DNA of 64,000 nucleotides from the NCBI GenBank assembly GCA_963843755.1, contig CAWJLS010000008.1:310001-374000 (forward strand), in the 5' to 3' direction. This stretch comes from CAWJLS01 sp963843755. Its GTDB lineage: Bacteria; Acidobacteriota; Thermoanaerobaculia; Multivoradales; DATKCC01. Below are positions 1-8,054 of this stretch, piece by piece. Each line of letters starts with the position of its first letter. Position 1 is the stretch's first letter. Made by a program: the position numbers and the translations under genes. The notes beneath the pieces are model-generated. The model saw only the letters and a list, made by a program, of their open reading frames with translations. It was not told where the DNA came from and did no database searches.

Positions 1-1
1 C

Positions 2-502
2 ATCCAGGTGGAGCACCCGGTGACGGAGATCGTCATGGGGGTCGACCTGGTGCGCATGCAGCTCCAGATCGCGGCCGGCCAGCCGCTGACGGTGGAGAGC
101 GGCAAGGAGCCGCGGGGCCACGCCATGGAGTGCCGGATCAACGCCGAGGACCCGGAGCGGTTCCGGCCCTCGCCGGGCAAGCTCGAGACCTACCATCCGC
201 CCGGAGGCCCCGGCGTGCGGCTCGACACCCACGCCTACGAGGACTACGTGATCCCGCCCTACTACGACTCCCTGGTCGCCAAGCTGATCGTCCACGACCA
301 CGACCGGGCGTCGACGATCACCCGCATGGGGCGCGCCCTCGAGCAGTACGTCATCGAGGGCATCCAGACGACCATCCCACTCCACCAGGAGATCCTCCGC
401 GACCCGGCCTTCCGGGCGGGGGACATGTCGACCAAGTTCATGGAGCGGTTCCTGGCGGACCGGGCCAAGCGGCGAGCGGCGGAGGAGTCGGCCGCCGAAT
501 GA
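2..502 (+). CDS. accC: Biotin carboxylase subunit of acetyl-CoA carboxylase, C-terminal part (5' end outside window)
   Basis: This is the last ~166 residues of a biotin carboxylase, which carboxylates biotin on the carrier protein using ATP and bicarbonate, the first step of fatty acid synthesis. The frame is open from base 2 and starts in the conserved IQVEHPVTE segment of the active site. It continues through ECRINAEDP, which contains an Arg conserved in the family, and ends in the C-terminal biotin carboxylase domain. The start and the ATP-grasp domain lie upstream of the window. Its stop overlaps the thiE start (ATGA). Propionyl-CoA or pyruvate carboxylase subunits share these motifs, so the acceptor assignment rests on the compact C-terminus without a fused biotinyl domain. 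Confidence 0.93.
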   Translation: MQVEHPVTEIVMGVDLVRMQLQIAAGQPLTVESGKEPRGHAMECRINAEDPERFRPSPGKLETYHPPGGPGVRLDTHAYEDYVIPPYYDSLVAKLIVHDHDRASTITRMGRALEQYVIEGIQTTIPLHQEILRDPAFRAGDMSTKFMERFLADRAKRRAAEESAAE

Positions 503-1194
503 CCGCCAGTGCCGGCGCCGAGCGAGCCGAACAGGCCGCACCCCCCAGGGCGCAGCCGCCCGGCGCCGTCTACGCCATCGCCGACGTCGAGGCGCTCGCG
601 GCCACTGGCACAAGAGGAGCCGGCGTGGCCGACGCCGTCGCCGCCATGGCCCGCGGCGGGGCCGCCTGGGTCCAGATCCGGGCCAAGCGCCTACCCGATC
701 GGGATCTGCTCGACCTCGCCCTGGCGTGCCGCCGGGTTCTGGAAGAGACCGGGACCAGCCTCTGGATCGACGACCGTCCGGACGTGGCCGCCCTGTGTGG
801 CGCGGCGGGCGTTCACCTGGGTCAGGCCGACCTGCCGCCGGCTGCCGCCCGCCGTCTGCTCGGGCCGGAGATCTGGATCGGCCGCTCGACCCACGATCGA
901 GAGCAGCTCCGGGAGGCGGCGGCCGACCCGGCGGTCGACGTGGTGGCGATCGGACCGGTCTTCGCCACGCGCAGCAAGGAGCGACCCGACCCGGTCGTCG
1001 GCCTGGATCTGGTGCGCTGGGCACGGGCCGCGACCGACAAGCCGCTGGTCGCGATCGGCGGCATCGACGCGGCGACCATCGCCCAGGTGCTCGCCGCGGG
1101 GGCCGACGCGGCGGCGGTGATCTCGGCGGTCTGCCGGGGCGACGTGGAGGAGAACGTGAGCCGCCTGCGCGAGGCGGCGGCGGAGAGTCGATGA
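499..1194 (+). CDS. thiE: Thiamine phosphate synthase
   Basis: The 231-aa product is a TIM-barrel enzyme that joins HMP-pyrophosphate and thiazole phosphate to make thiamine monophosphate. Family motifs are in order: QIRAK near residue 60, the metal/pyrophosphate segment IDDRPD followed by GVHLGQ.DLP around residues 90-112, IGRSTHD, IGPVFATRSK with the substrate loop, and the phosphate-binding VAIGGI near residue 185. The family usually has NDR where this has DDR. The start is the ATG overlapping the accC stop by ATGA; upstream in-frame codons only run through accC in another frame. The N-terminal ~20 residues are Ala/Pro rich and probably disordered. The close homologue TenI is possible but the motifs favour ThiE. 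Confidence 0.88.
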   Translation: MTASAGAERAEQAAPPRAQPPGAVYAIADVEALAATGTRGAGVADAVAAMARGGAAWVQIRAKRLPDRDLLDLALACRRVLEETGTSLWIDDRPDVAALCGAAGVHLGQADLPPAAARRLLGPEIWIGRSTHDREQLREAAADPAVDVVAIGPVFATRSKERPDPVVGLDLVRWARAATDKPLVAIGGIDAATIAQVLAAGADAAAVISAVCRGDVEENVSRLREAAAESR

Positions 1195-1213
1195 GCAGTG
1201 GGGAGGTGACAGC

Positions 1214-2659
1214 TTGACGAGCTCTGAACGGTTCGGCAGTCGGTGGGGCCTGGTCCTCGCCACGTTGGGGATGGCCGTGGGAACCGGCAACATCTGGCGC
1301 TTTCCCCGGGTGGCCGCGACCAACGGCGGCGGCAGCTTCCTGGTGGCCTGGGTGGTTTTCCTGCTGCTCTGGTCCGTGCCGCTGATGATGGTCGAGTTCT
1401 CGTTCGGCAAGCGGTCCCGGCGGGGGCCGGTCCGCGCCTTCGCCGACCTGGTCTCGAAGAAGTCGGCCTGGATGGGCGGCTGGGTGGCTCTCTGCGCCAT
1501 CTGCATCATGTTCTACTACTCGGTGGTCGCCGGGTGGTGCCTGCGCTACCTGTTCGCGTCGCTCACCGGGGAGCTCACCCACACCTCGTCCGATGCCTTC
1601 TGGAGCGGCTACGCCGGCTCCGGCTCGGCTCTGCTCACCCACTTCCTGGCCCTCGGCCTCGGCGTGGCGGTGGTCTGGTTCGGCGTCCGGGGGATCGAGC
1701 GCGTCGCCAAGGTGCTGATCCCGACCCTGTTCCTGCTGGTGATCGCCCTGGCGATCCGCGCCGTCACCCTGCCCGGTGCCTCGGCCGGGCTCGACTTCCT
1801 GTTCACCCCCCATTGGAGCGAGCTGGCCAGCCCCGGGATCTGGATCCAGGCGCTGACCCAGAACGCCTGGGACACCGGTGCCGGCTGGGGCCTGATCCTC
1901 TCCTACGCGGTCTACATGAAGGCGCGGGAGGACGTGCCGCTCAACTCGTTCCTGATCGGCTTCGGCAACAACTCCGTCTCGCTGCTGGCCGGGATCATGG
2001 TCCTGTGCACCGTGTTCGCCATCAATCCCGGCGCCCAGAGCCAGATCGTCGGCGCCACCAACGAGGGGTTGACCTTCATCTGGATGCCGCGGCTGTTCGA
2101 GGCCATGCCGGGAGGGCCGTTCTTCATGGTGCTCTTCTTCTTGGCCCTCGCCTTCGCGGCCCTGACCAGCCTGATCTCGATGTTGGAGCTGGGAACCCGA
2201 GTGCTCGTCGACCGGGGCGTCCCCCGGCGCCGGGCGCTGCTGTGGATCGCCGCCGCCGGCCTGGTGTTCGGCGCGCCGTCGGCGCTGTCGACCGACTTCC
2301 TGGGGAACCAGGACTGGGTCTGGGGCGTCGGGCTCATGCTCTCCGGCCTGTTCTTCGCCCTCGGGGCCCGCCGCTTCGGCCTCGAGCGTCTGCGGAGCGA
2401 GGTGATCAACGCGCCGGGGGCCGACCTGCGCATCGGGCGCTGGTGGAGCTTCGTGATCGGCGTCGTGGTGCCGGTCGAGGCGGTGGTGCTGATCCTCTGG
2501 TGGTTGGTCAAGCAGGCGATGGGCGGTTCGCTTCACGATGTACTGGACCCGTTGGCGCCGTTCAGCACCGGGACCGTGCTGCTCCAGTGGGCCATCCTGC
2601 TGGTAGCCCTGTGGGTCGCCAACCGGTGGCTCGCCGGGGGTGACGAGGAGGTAGCATGA
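1214..2659 (+). CDS. Sodium-dependent neurotransmitter:sodium symporter (NSS/SNF) family transporter
   Basis: The 481-aa integral membrane protein has about 11-12 hydrophobic segments and the hallmark first-helix motif VGTGNIWRFP (residues ~22-31), which in LeuT-fold NSS proteins forms part of the sodium and substrate site. Members move amino acids into the cell with sodium. Translation starts at TTG 1214, chosen because GGGAGGTGA lies just upstream at 1201-1209 and the residues after it lead directly into TM1. The gene follows thiE by 19 nt and its stop overlaps the start of a 48-aa MetS-like partner. This resembles the two-component methionine/alanine importers MetP-MetS, so methionine, alanine or a related amino acid is a reasonable but unproven substrate. 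Confidence 0.9.
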   Translation: MTSSERFGSRWGLVLATLGMAVGTGNIWRFPRVAATNGGGSFLVAWVVFLLLWSVPLMMVEFSFGKRSRRGPVRAFADLVSKKSAWMGGWVALCAICIMFYYSVVAGWCLRYLFASLTGELTHTSSDAFWSGYAGSGSALLTHFLALGLGVAVVWFGVRGIERVAKVLIPTLFLLVIALAIRAVTLPGASAGLDFLFTPHWSELASPGIWIQALTQNAWDTGAGWGLILSYAVYMKAREDVPLNSFLIGFGNNSVSLLAGIMVLCTVFAINPGAQSQIVGATNEGLTFIWMPRLFEAMPGGPFFMVLFFLALAFAALTSLISMLELGTRVLVDRGVPRRRALLWIAAAGLVFGAPSALSTDFLGNQDWVWGVGLMLSGLFFALGARRFGLERLRSEVINAPGADLRIGRWWSFVIGVVVPVEAVVLILWWLVKQAMGGSLHDVLDPLAPFSTGTVLLQWAILLVALWVANRWLAGGDEEVA

Positions 2660-2802
2660 GCGGGAGCGCGCTGGTGATGATGATCGTGGTCTGCGGACTC
2701 ATCTGGGGCGGCTTCCTGGCACTCCTCAGCCGCGCCGTTCGCAGAGAGGGCGCCAAACAGGACGGAAGGATCGACGAGCACCCACCGCATCCTTCCCCGT
2801 AG
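2656..2802 (+). CDS. MetS-like small subunit of NSS transporter (48 aa)
   Basis: This 48-aa protein starts at ATG 2656, overlapping the transporter stop (ATGA). It has one hydrophobic helix (residues ~5-24, ending in WGGFLALL), then a basic stretch and a polar Pro/His-rich tail. Size, single helix and position directly after an NSS transporter match the methionine/alanine importer small subunit family (MetS), which is needed for function of the large subunit in Corynebacterium. The overlap suggests translational coupling and a 1:1 partnership. The function is inferred from context and topology, since so short a protein carries little sequence signal. Confidence 0.75.
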   Translation: MSGSALVMMIVVCGLIWGGFLALLSRAVRREGAKQDGRIDEHPPHPSP

Positions 2803-2823
2803 ACGAGCGACGACGAGAGGCGG

Positions 2824-3333
2824 ATGCATCTGTTCCTGACCGGGTTCATGGGCTGCGGCAAGACGACCGTCGGTCGGGTTCTCGCCCGCCGGCTCGGGCG
2901 TCCGTTCGTCGATCTGGACAGCGAGATCGAGGAGCGTGCCGGAGCGACCGTGCGGGAGATCTTCGAGCAGGGCGGTGAGCCGCTCTTCCGGCGCATGGAG
3001 CAGGACGCCCTGCGGGCGGCCGTAGCGCGCGGCACCGCGTCCGTGATCGCCACGGGAGGTGGGACGGTCACGCTGGAGAAGAACCTGGAGATCCTGGGGC
3101 GCTCCGGCCTGACCGTCTGGCTCGACCCGCCGTTTTCGGTCATCACGTCGCGCATCGGAGCGGAGGGCAAGGCAGACCGACCGCTGTTCGACGACGAGAC
3201 CCAGGCCCTGGAGCTCTACCGGCACCGGTTGCCGGCGTACCGGCGGGCCGATCTGCGGCTCGCCGTCGACCCGGACGAGCTGCCGGAAGAGGTCGCCGCC
3301 CGGGTCGAGCTGCTGCTGGAGAGGACGACGTGA
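2824..3333 (+). CDS. aroK: Shikimate kinase
   Basis: The 169-aa cytosolic enzyme phosphorylates shikimate with ATP in the chorismate pathway. Visible elements are the Walker A GFMGCGKTTVG at residues 7-17, the shikimate-binding DLDSEIE around residue 31, the FRRMEQ segment, TGGG near residue 79, and the lid region around IGAEGKADRPL. Length is normal for AroK. It starts 21 nt after the small MetS-like gene and its last codons overlap the start of the metallophosphoesterase gene (ATG at 3330). It is the only recognisable aromatic amino acid gene in the window. Confidence 0.93.
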   Translation: MHLFLTGFMGCGKTTVGRVLARRLGRPFVDLDSEIEERAGATVREIFEQGGEPLFRRMEQDALRAAVARGTASVIATGGGTVTLEKNLEILGRSGLTVWLDPPFSVITSRIGAEGKADRPLFDDETQALELYRHRLPAYRRADLRLAVDPDELPEEVAARVELLLERTT

Positions 3334-4076
3334 AGTACCTGGTGATCTCGGACATGCACGGCAACTGGGCGGCGCTCCGTACGGTGCTGCGCAAAGTCCG
3401 CCGCAAGCGCTTCGACGCCGTCCTGATCCTGGGCGACCTGGTCGGCTACGGGGCGGCGCCGAACCAGGTGGTCGAGGCGGTGCGCGATCTCACCGGACCT
3501 GTCGTCAGCGTCCGCGGCAACCACGACAAGGTCGTGGCGGGCATCGACTCCGGCGAGACCTTCAACGAGTCGGCGCTGATCGCGGCCCAGTGGACGGCGA
3601 GCCACCTCACCCACCAGAACCTGCAGACGGTCCGCGGGCTGGAGGCGGGGCCGGTGGAGGTCGACGAGGGCCTGGCGATCTGTCACGGCGCACCGATCGA
3701 CGAGGACAAGTACCTGTTCTCGGACCGGGACGCGGCGGCGGTCTTCCGCGACTGGAACGCGCCGCTGACCTTCTTCGGCCATACCCACGTGACGTCGATG
3801 TTCAGCTTCGATGCGAGGCGGCGGGAGATCGACGTCCGTGCGCTGCCGAACGAGGGGAGCCTCGACCTCCGGGAGGGCGTCCGGTACCTCCTGAACCCCG
3901 GCTCGGTCGGCCAGCCCAGGGACCGCGACCCGCGGTCGTCGTACATGATCTACGACTCCGACCGGCGCCGAGTGCGCTGGTTCCGCCTGCCATACCCGAT
4001 CGAGGAGACGCAGCAGCGCATCCTCGAGGCCGGGCTGCCGGTGATGCTGGCCCATCGGCTGGCTGCCGGGATCTGA
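3330..4076 (+). CDS. Metallophosphoesterase (YfcE/ApaH-like calcineurin fold)
   Basis: The 248-aa soluble protein carries the binuclear-metal phosphoesterase motifs in order: SDMHGN at residues 7-12, GDLVGYG near 36, GNHDK near 66, the CHGAP histidine near 118 and FGHTHV near 150. These ligate two metal ions that activate water for phosphoester hydrolysis. The GDLVGYG variant is typical of a group often annotated as phosphodiesterase or DNA repair-like phosphoesterase; the substrate cannot be read from the sequence. It overlaps aroK by 4 nt and is the last gene of the run that starts with accC. A C-rich inverted repeat follows the stop. Confidence 0.85.
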   Translation: MKYLVISDMHGNWAALRTVLRKVRRKRFDAVLILGDLVGYGAAPNQVVEAVRDLTGPVVSVRGNHDKVVAGIDSGETFNESALIAAQWTASHLTHQNLQTVRGLEAGPVEVDEGLAICHGAPIDEDKYLFSDRDAAAVFRDWNAPLTFFGHTHVTSMFSFDARRREIDVRALPNEGSLDLREGVRYLLNPGSVGQPRDRDPRSSYMIYDSDRRRVRWFRLPYPIEETQQRILEAGLPVMLAHRLAAGI

Positions 4077-4105
4077 CTGACTCGATCCCCCCTACAACCC
4101 CCCGA

Positions 4106-4135
4106 CCCCCTTCTCTCCCCCAGGGGGAGAAGGGG
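4106..4135. repeat. C/G-rich inverted repeat after the accC-metallophosphoesterase run
   Basis: A C-rich arm (CCCCCTTCTC, then TCCCCC) is followed by its near-complement GGGGGAGAAGGGGG, 30 nt after the last stop codon. It could fold as a hairpin with a small bulge. There is no U-run, so it is either a Rho-assisted terminator or a dispersed palindromic repeat. Confidence 0.4.
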
Positions 4136-4194
4136 GCGCCCCCGCCCAGGGGGCTGCCTGTGGCCGTGGCGGATGTGGCTCTGCCCATGAAAAA

Positions 4195-4230
4195 GGCCCG
4201 GGCGCCCTCTTCGGAGGGGGCGCCCGGGCC
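4195..4230 (-). terminator. Intrinsic terminator of the ccm operon
   Basis: A perfect 13-bp stem (GGCCCGGGCGCCC, 4195-4207, with its complement at 4218-4230) encloses a loop containing cTTCGg. Read on the minus strand the hairpin is followed immediately by TTTTT (4190-4194), the classic intrinsic terminator layout, 27 nt past the ccmF stop. Confidence 0.85.
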
Positions 4231-4256
4231 TCGTTGGGTTTGGCTGGCGGCTCGGG

Positions 4257-6557
4257 TCAGCTCTTGTCGCCCGCTCCGGCCCCGGCCGGGGCCTCCTGCT
4301 GGATCGGATCGGGGCGCACCGACTGGCGCACGCGCTTGACCATCGACAGGATGCCGCCGAACAGGATCACGTAGAGCCCGAACCAGACGAGCTGGATGAG
4401 CGGCTTCCTGCTCACGTCGATCGACAGGGTCGTCGGCTCGGCGCTCATGCCGGGCACGCCGACGAACGCGAGCTGCACCTTGCCGTTCTTGGGGTCGATC
4501 CCGGAGATCCGCACCATGCCGCCCGTGTCCATCGAGAGCGGCGGCGTATCCGAGCTCCTGCGCGCCTGGTCGACCTTGAACAGAGGCAGGACCGGCGTCG
4601 TCTTGCCTTCCGGGTCGATCATGTCGAGCTTGGCGCCGATCGTCACCACCCCCTCACCCGACTGCATCTTGGCGAGGGCGTTGCCGTCGATCCCCAGGTC
4701 GAGGCCGTTGAACCGGACCGTGTACTTGCCCACCTCGGTGCTGTCGCCCTGGACCAGCTCGACCATCTCGGGCTCGTCGGCCCGGCGGCCGATGGAGTAG
4801 GCGAGGGGCGAGACGTAGTAGTCCTGGAGCAGCGTGTTCTTGACGTCCGGGTTGACCATGGTCTGGCCGGTGCGATTGTTCCGGAACATCTTCGGGTAGC
4901 TGTAGAACCGGCCGCCGTCCGGCGTGTCGACCTGCACCACCATGGCGTCCTTGTCCCGGGGGCTCTTCTTCTTGGCGAAGCCGATGAAGGTGAGCGTGTT
5001 CTCACCGACCTTCTGCGGCTGGTCGAGAGCCAGAGTCACCTTGGTGCTCTGGTCGTAGGCCGAGGAGGCGATGAAGCCGAGCAGGATGATGCCGACCCCG
5101 ACGTGGGCGAGATAGCCGCCGGCCGACGCCAGGCCCCGGTCCCGGCCCTTGAGCACGGTCTTGTGCAGGTTCGTGCCGAGGGCCAGCGTCGCGAGGAAGA
5201 CGTAGGCCAGGTGGAACGGGTTGTGGACCGCCAGGATGCCGGCGAACGTGGCGACCGCGGCGGCGACGATGGCCGACGGCAGGATCTTCTTGCCGAGCTC
5301 GCGCAGGGGCGTGCCCTTCCAGGTCAGGAAGGGGACCACGGCGAGCAGCAAGGCCAGCAGCAGGGCGATCGGCAGGTTCACCTGGTTGTAGAACTCCGGA
5401 CCGACCTGCCCCGGGTTCTTGAGGAACGCGGTCAGCAGCGGCGCGGAGGTCCCCGCGGTGATCATCACCGCCGAGGCCAGGATGACGATGGACGAGAGCA
5501 CCAGCACCGTGCCGCGGGAGACCAGCGGATCTTCGTTGGGGTGCGTCGGCATCTTGGGCAGCCGGGACGCCAGCAGGTAGATCGACAACAGCAGGAAGAA
5601 CGCCATCAGGCCGATCAGCCAGCCCGAGATCCCCAGGTCGACGAAGCTGTGGACCGAGAAGTCCGCCAGCACGCCGGAGCGGGTCAGGAAGGTGCCGTAG
5701 AGCACCGACATGAAGACCAGCGTGGCGAGCACGTAGTTGATCCGGCGGAAGCGCCCCTTGGAGCGCTCCATGTAGAGGCCGTGGATCAGCACCGTGCCGA
5801 ACAGGAACGGGATGAAGGAGGCGTTCTCCACCGGGTCCCAGCCCCAGTAACCGCCCCAGCCGAGGGTGGTGTACGCCCAGTAGCCGCCGAGCAGGATCGC
5901 GAGACCCAGGACCATGAAGCCGCCCAGGGCCCACGGGAACGCCCGGCGCGCCCAGTTCCCGCTGGTGTCCCGGCGCCAGAGCGACGCCATGGCGAACGAG
6001 AACGGGATGGCGCTGGCCGCGAAGCCGATGAACATGATCGGCGGGTGGATCACCATCCAGTTGTCCTGGAGCAGCGGGTTGAGCCCCTGGCCGTCGGTCG
6101 GGGTCGTGTTGAGCATCACGAACGGGTTCTCGCGCACCAGGATGAACACCAGACCGAGGAGCGTGGTCAGGTAGATCGCCATGACCGTCGGCTCCTGCTT
6201 GCCGGCCGTGCGGTAGACCCCGAGGCCGAGCAGCGAGCCCCACAGCAGCCAGATCAGGAAGCTCCCTTTCTGGCCGGCCCAGAAGGCGGCGAGCTGGTAG
6301 TGGGACGGCAGGTCGAGGCCGGAGTACTGGTGGACGTACTCGATCCGGAAGTCGCGCGTCACCAGGGCGAAGCCCATGACCACGGCGGCGAGCACGACCG
6401 AGAAGGCGAAACAGGTGTAGGCGCGGCGGGCGAACCGCAGGGCGCCTTCATCGCCGCGCAGCACCAGGGAGTAGCCCCAGAGCGCGGTGACGGAGAAGAG
6501 CAGCGCGCACCACATGGCGAGCGCGCCGGGGAGGTACAGGGAGGAGAGGTATTGCAT
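4257..6557 (-). CDS. ccmF: Cytochrome c heme lyase subunit CcmF
   Basis: The 766-aa polytopic protein belongs to the CcmF/NrfE heme-handling family, which ligates heme to apocytochromes c on the periplasmic side. Visible signs are many hydrophobic helices, the HPPIMFIGF segment (residues ~170-180), and the tryptophan-rich heme-binding WWD loop GWGGYWGWDPVENASF (~235-250). The C-terminal ~250 residues form a soluble periplasmic domain with a final TM anchor, making the protein longer than the ~650-aa proteobacterial form. It is the last gene of ccmABCDEF, 14 nt after ccmE. No ccmG or ccmH follows, and a terminator closes the operon. Confidence 0.95.
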   Translation of the reverse strand: MQYLSSLYLPGALAMWCALLFSVTALWGYSLVLRGDEGALRFARRAYTCFAFSVVLAAVVMGFALVTRDFRIEYVHQYSGLDLPSHYQLAAFWAGQKGSFLIWLLWGSLLGLGVYRTAGKQEPTVMAIYLTTLLGLVFILVRENPFVMLNTTPTDGQGLNPLLQDNWMVIHPPIMFIGFAASAIPFSFAMASLWRRDTSGNWARRAFPWALGGFMVLGLAILLGGYWAYTTLGWGGYWGWDPVENASFIPFLFGTVLIHGLYMERSKGRFRRINYVLATLVFMSVLYGTFLTRSGVLADFSVHSFVDLGISGWLIGLMAFFLLLSIYLLASRLPKMPTHPNEDPLVSRGTVLVLSSIVILASAVMITAGTSAPLLTAFLKNPGQVGPEFYNQVNLPIALLLALLLAVVPFLTWKGTPLRELGKKILPSAIVAAAVATFAGILAVHNPFHLAYVFLATLALGTNLHKTVLKGRDRGLASAGGYLAHVGVGIILLGFIASSAYDQSTKVTLALDQPQKVGENTLTFIGFAKKKSPRDKDAMVVQVDTPDGGRFYSYPKMFRNNRTGQTMVNPDVKNTLLQDYYVSPLAYSIGRRADEPEMVELVQGDSTEVGKYTVRFNGLDLGIDGNALAKMQSGEGVVTIGAKLDMIDPEGKTTPVLPLFKVDQARRSSDTPPLSMDTGGMVRISGIDPKNGKVQLAFVGVPGMSAEPTTLSIDVSRKPLIQLVWFGLYVILFGGILSMVKRVRQSVRPDPIQQEAPAGAGAGDKS

Positions 6558-6571
6558 CGTGGCCCGCCCGT

Positions 6572-6976
6572 TCAGCTATAGGATTTCGTCTCTTCGAGGC
6601 CCTGGTACTTGCTCGGGCACTTGACCAGCAGCTTGTTCGCGGAGAACTCCTTCTGGTCGGCCGAGTACTGGCCGATGGCGACGATGCTGATCGCATCCTC
6701 GAAGTTCCCCGGCTTGACGCCGTGGTAGCGGACATGCAGCGTGTCGCCGCTCTCCTTGTCCTGGAGAGTGAACAGGAGCGACTGGCTCTCCTGGTCGTAG
6801 TCGGAGCTGCCCTTCACCAGACCGCCGGCCACCTGGACCGTGCGGCTGACCGAGCGCGCCTGGTCGTAGGAGACGTAAGGCGTCAGGCTTTTCTTGAAGG
6901 AGGCCAGCGTGAGCCCGGCCAGGGCCAGGATCAGCACCGCTCCGATGGCGTACAGGGTGGTCTTCCCGTTCTTCAT
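6572..6976 (-). CDS. ccmE: Heme chaperone CcmE, cysteine (CXXXY) variant
   Basis: The 134-aa periplasmic heme chaperone has an N-terminal membrane anchor (residues ~8-27) and an OB-fold domain. In classic CcmE a histidine in HXXXY binds heme covalently. Here the equivalent place reads LLVKCPSKYQ (Cys near residue 118, Tyr four residues later), so this is the CXXXY form known from Desulfovibrio and archaea. The start ATG overlaps the ccmD stop (TGATG). The C-terminus is short, without the usual long Pro/charged tail. The variant generally accompanies systems that lack CcmH, which fits this operon. Confidence 0.92.
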   Translation of the reverse strand: MKNGKTTLYAIGAVLILALAGLTLASFKKSLTPYVSYDQARSVSRTVQVAGGLVKGSSDYDQESQSLLFTLQDKESGDTLHVRYHGVKPGNFEDAISIVAIGQYSADQKEFSANKLLVKCPSKYQGLEETKSYS

Positions 6977-7137
6977 CAGTCCTTCTCCCTCTCGTGGTCT
7001 TCAGGCTCGAACGCTTCCAGGTGGCGGATCTTTCGATTCAGTCTGAGCAGGTAAAGGAACAGGCCCGTCCAGACGAGGAAGTTGACTGCGGCGAAAGCCA
7101 GCTTCACTGCATTGGTGATCGTCGTTGGGTCTTCCAT
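6976..7137 (-). CDS. ccmD: CcmD-like small membrane protein (53 aa)
   Basis: A 53-aa frame sits between ccmC and ccmE, starting at ATG 7137. It has one TM helix (about residues 14-34, containing FLVWTGLFLYLLRL) followed by a charged segment RKIRHLE and an acidic/basic tail. This is the standard layout of CcmD, which releases heme-loaded CcmE from CcmABC. Its TGA overlaps the ccmE ATG, so the two are translationally coupled. Position and topology carry the assignment, since CcmD sequences are poorly conserved. Confidence 0.85.
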   Translation of the reverse strand: MEDPTTITNAVKLAFAAVNFLVWTGLFLYLLRLNRKIRHLEAFEPEDHEREKD

Positions 7138-7257
7138 GGCGCTACAACACCCCTCCGAGCCGGGTTATTCTGGAGCTTGTCGATCTTCTTCACACATCAC
7201 CATAACAGCCGTCGGCACCCGGGTCTGTCAACCGGTCGACGGTTCCCACGGCGGCCT

Positions 7258-7923
7258 TCAGGCCTCTTCCACCCGGTCGGCGATCCGCGCCAGGCGTGTC
7301 GCCAGGTTGTGCAGCCAGAAGAAGAGGCACATGAACCCGATGGAGCCGCACAGCAGGATGTCCAGGACGGAGTGGTCCATGCGCAGCTCCATCTGGTTGT
7401 TGAGCACCGGCTGCGGGTGGAGCGAGAAGCCGGCGATCCGCGGCGCGACGAAGAAGAGGAACGGTGAGACCACCAGCCCGAGCACGGCGTAGGCCCCGGC
7501 GACCCGTCCCCGTACCTCCTCGTCGGCGACCTGGCTGCGCAGGGCCAGGTATGCCGCGTAGTAGATCAGCGCCACCGTGATCGAGAGCTGGCGCGGGTCC
7601 CAGTTCCAGAACGCTCCCCACTCGACCTTGGCCCAGATGGCGCCGGAGACGGTCGCCAGGACGCAGAAAACCAGGCCGATCTCGACCGCGGCGTTGGCCG
7701 CCTGGTCGTGCCGGCGGTCGCGGGTCTTGAGGTGGATCGCGCTCCAGATGCCGGCGGTCACGAACGCCACGAAGGACGTCCACGCCATCGGCACGTGGAA
7801 GAACAGGATGCGGCTCGATTCGCCGTTGCCGACGAAGCCCTTCATGGGCGGAGCGAAGAGGTAAGCGCCGGCGATCGCGACGGCGATCACCAGCCAGAGC
7901 AACCAGAGGAGGATGGTTCGCAT
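7258..7923 (-). CDS. ccmC: Heme exporter/heme delivery protein CcmC
   Basis: The 221-aa, six-helix membrane protein loads heme onto CcmE together with CcmABD. It contains the conserved FFHVPMAW (periplasmic His near residue 45) and the tryptophan-rich WGAFWNWDPRQ loop (~110-120), followed by RMDHSV with the second heme-ligand His. The start is placed at ATG 7923 because it directly precedes the first TM helix. The frame is open back to TTG 8058, which overlaps the ccmB stop, but the extra 45 residues are polar and unlike the family. A 120-nt gap separates it from ccmD. Confidence 0.92.
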   Translation of the reverse strand: MRTILLWLLWLVIAVAIAGAYLFAPPMKGFVGNGESSRILFFHVPMAWTSFVAFVTAGIWSAIHLKTRDRRHDQAANAAVEIGLVFCVLATVSGAIWAKVEWGAFWNWDPRQLSITVALIYYAAYLALRSQVADEEVRGRVAGAYAVLGLVVSPFLFFVAPRIAGFSLHPQPVLNNQMELRMDHSVLDILLCGSIGFMCLFFWLHNLATRLARIADRVEEA

Positions 7924-8054
7924 GATGGGTCCGGGTCCCGAAGCGAGGTGTTTCGAGGAAGGCCGAAAAACGGCCTGAGTCGGCCCGGCTCGCCCGACCG
8001 GGGCGCCTCGCTCCGGCTCGCAACTCTCGGTCGGGGGGACCTGCGGCCCGAAAG

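Noticed and set aside
4083..4135. CRISPR-like repeats
   Set aside because: The C-rich sequence is a single inverted repeat with no regular direct repeats or spacers.
5103..6581. A 492-codon + strand frame opposite ccmF
   Set aside because: It is rich in Arg/Glu/Gln/His from complementary coding and has no domain; ccmF has full family motifs.
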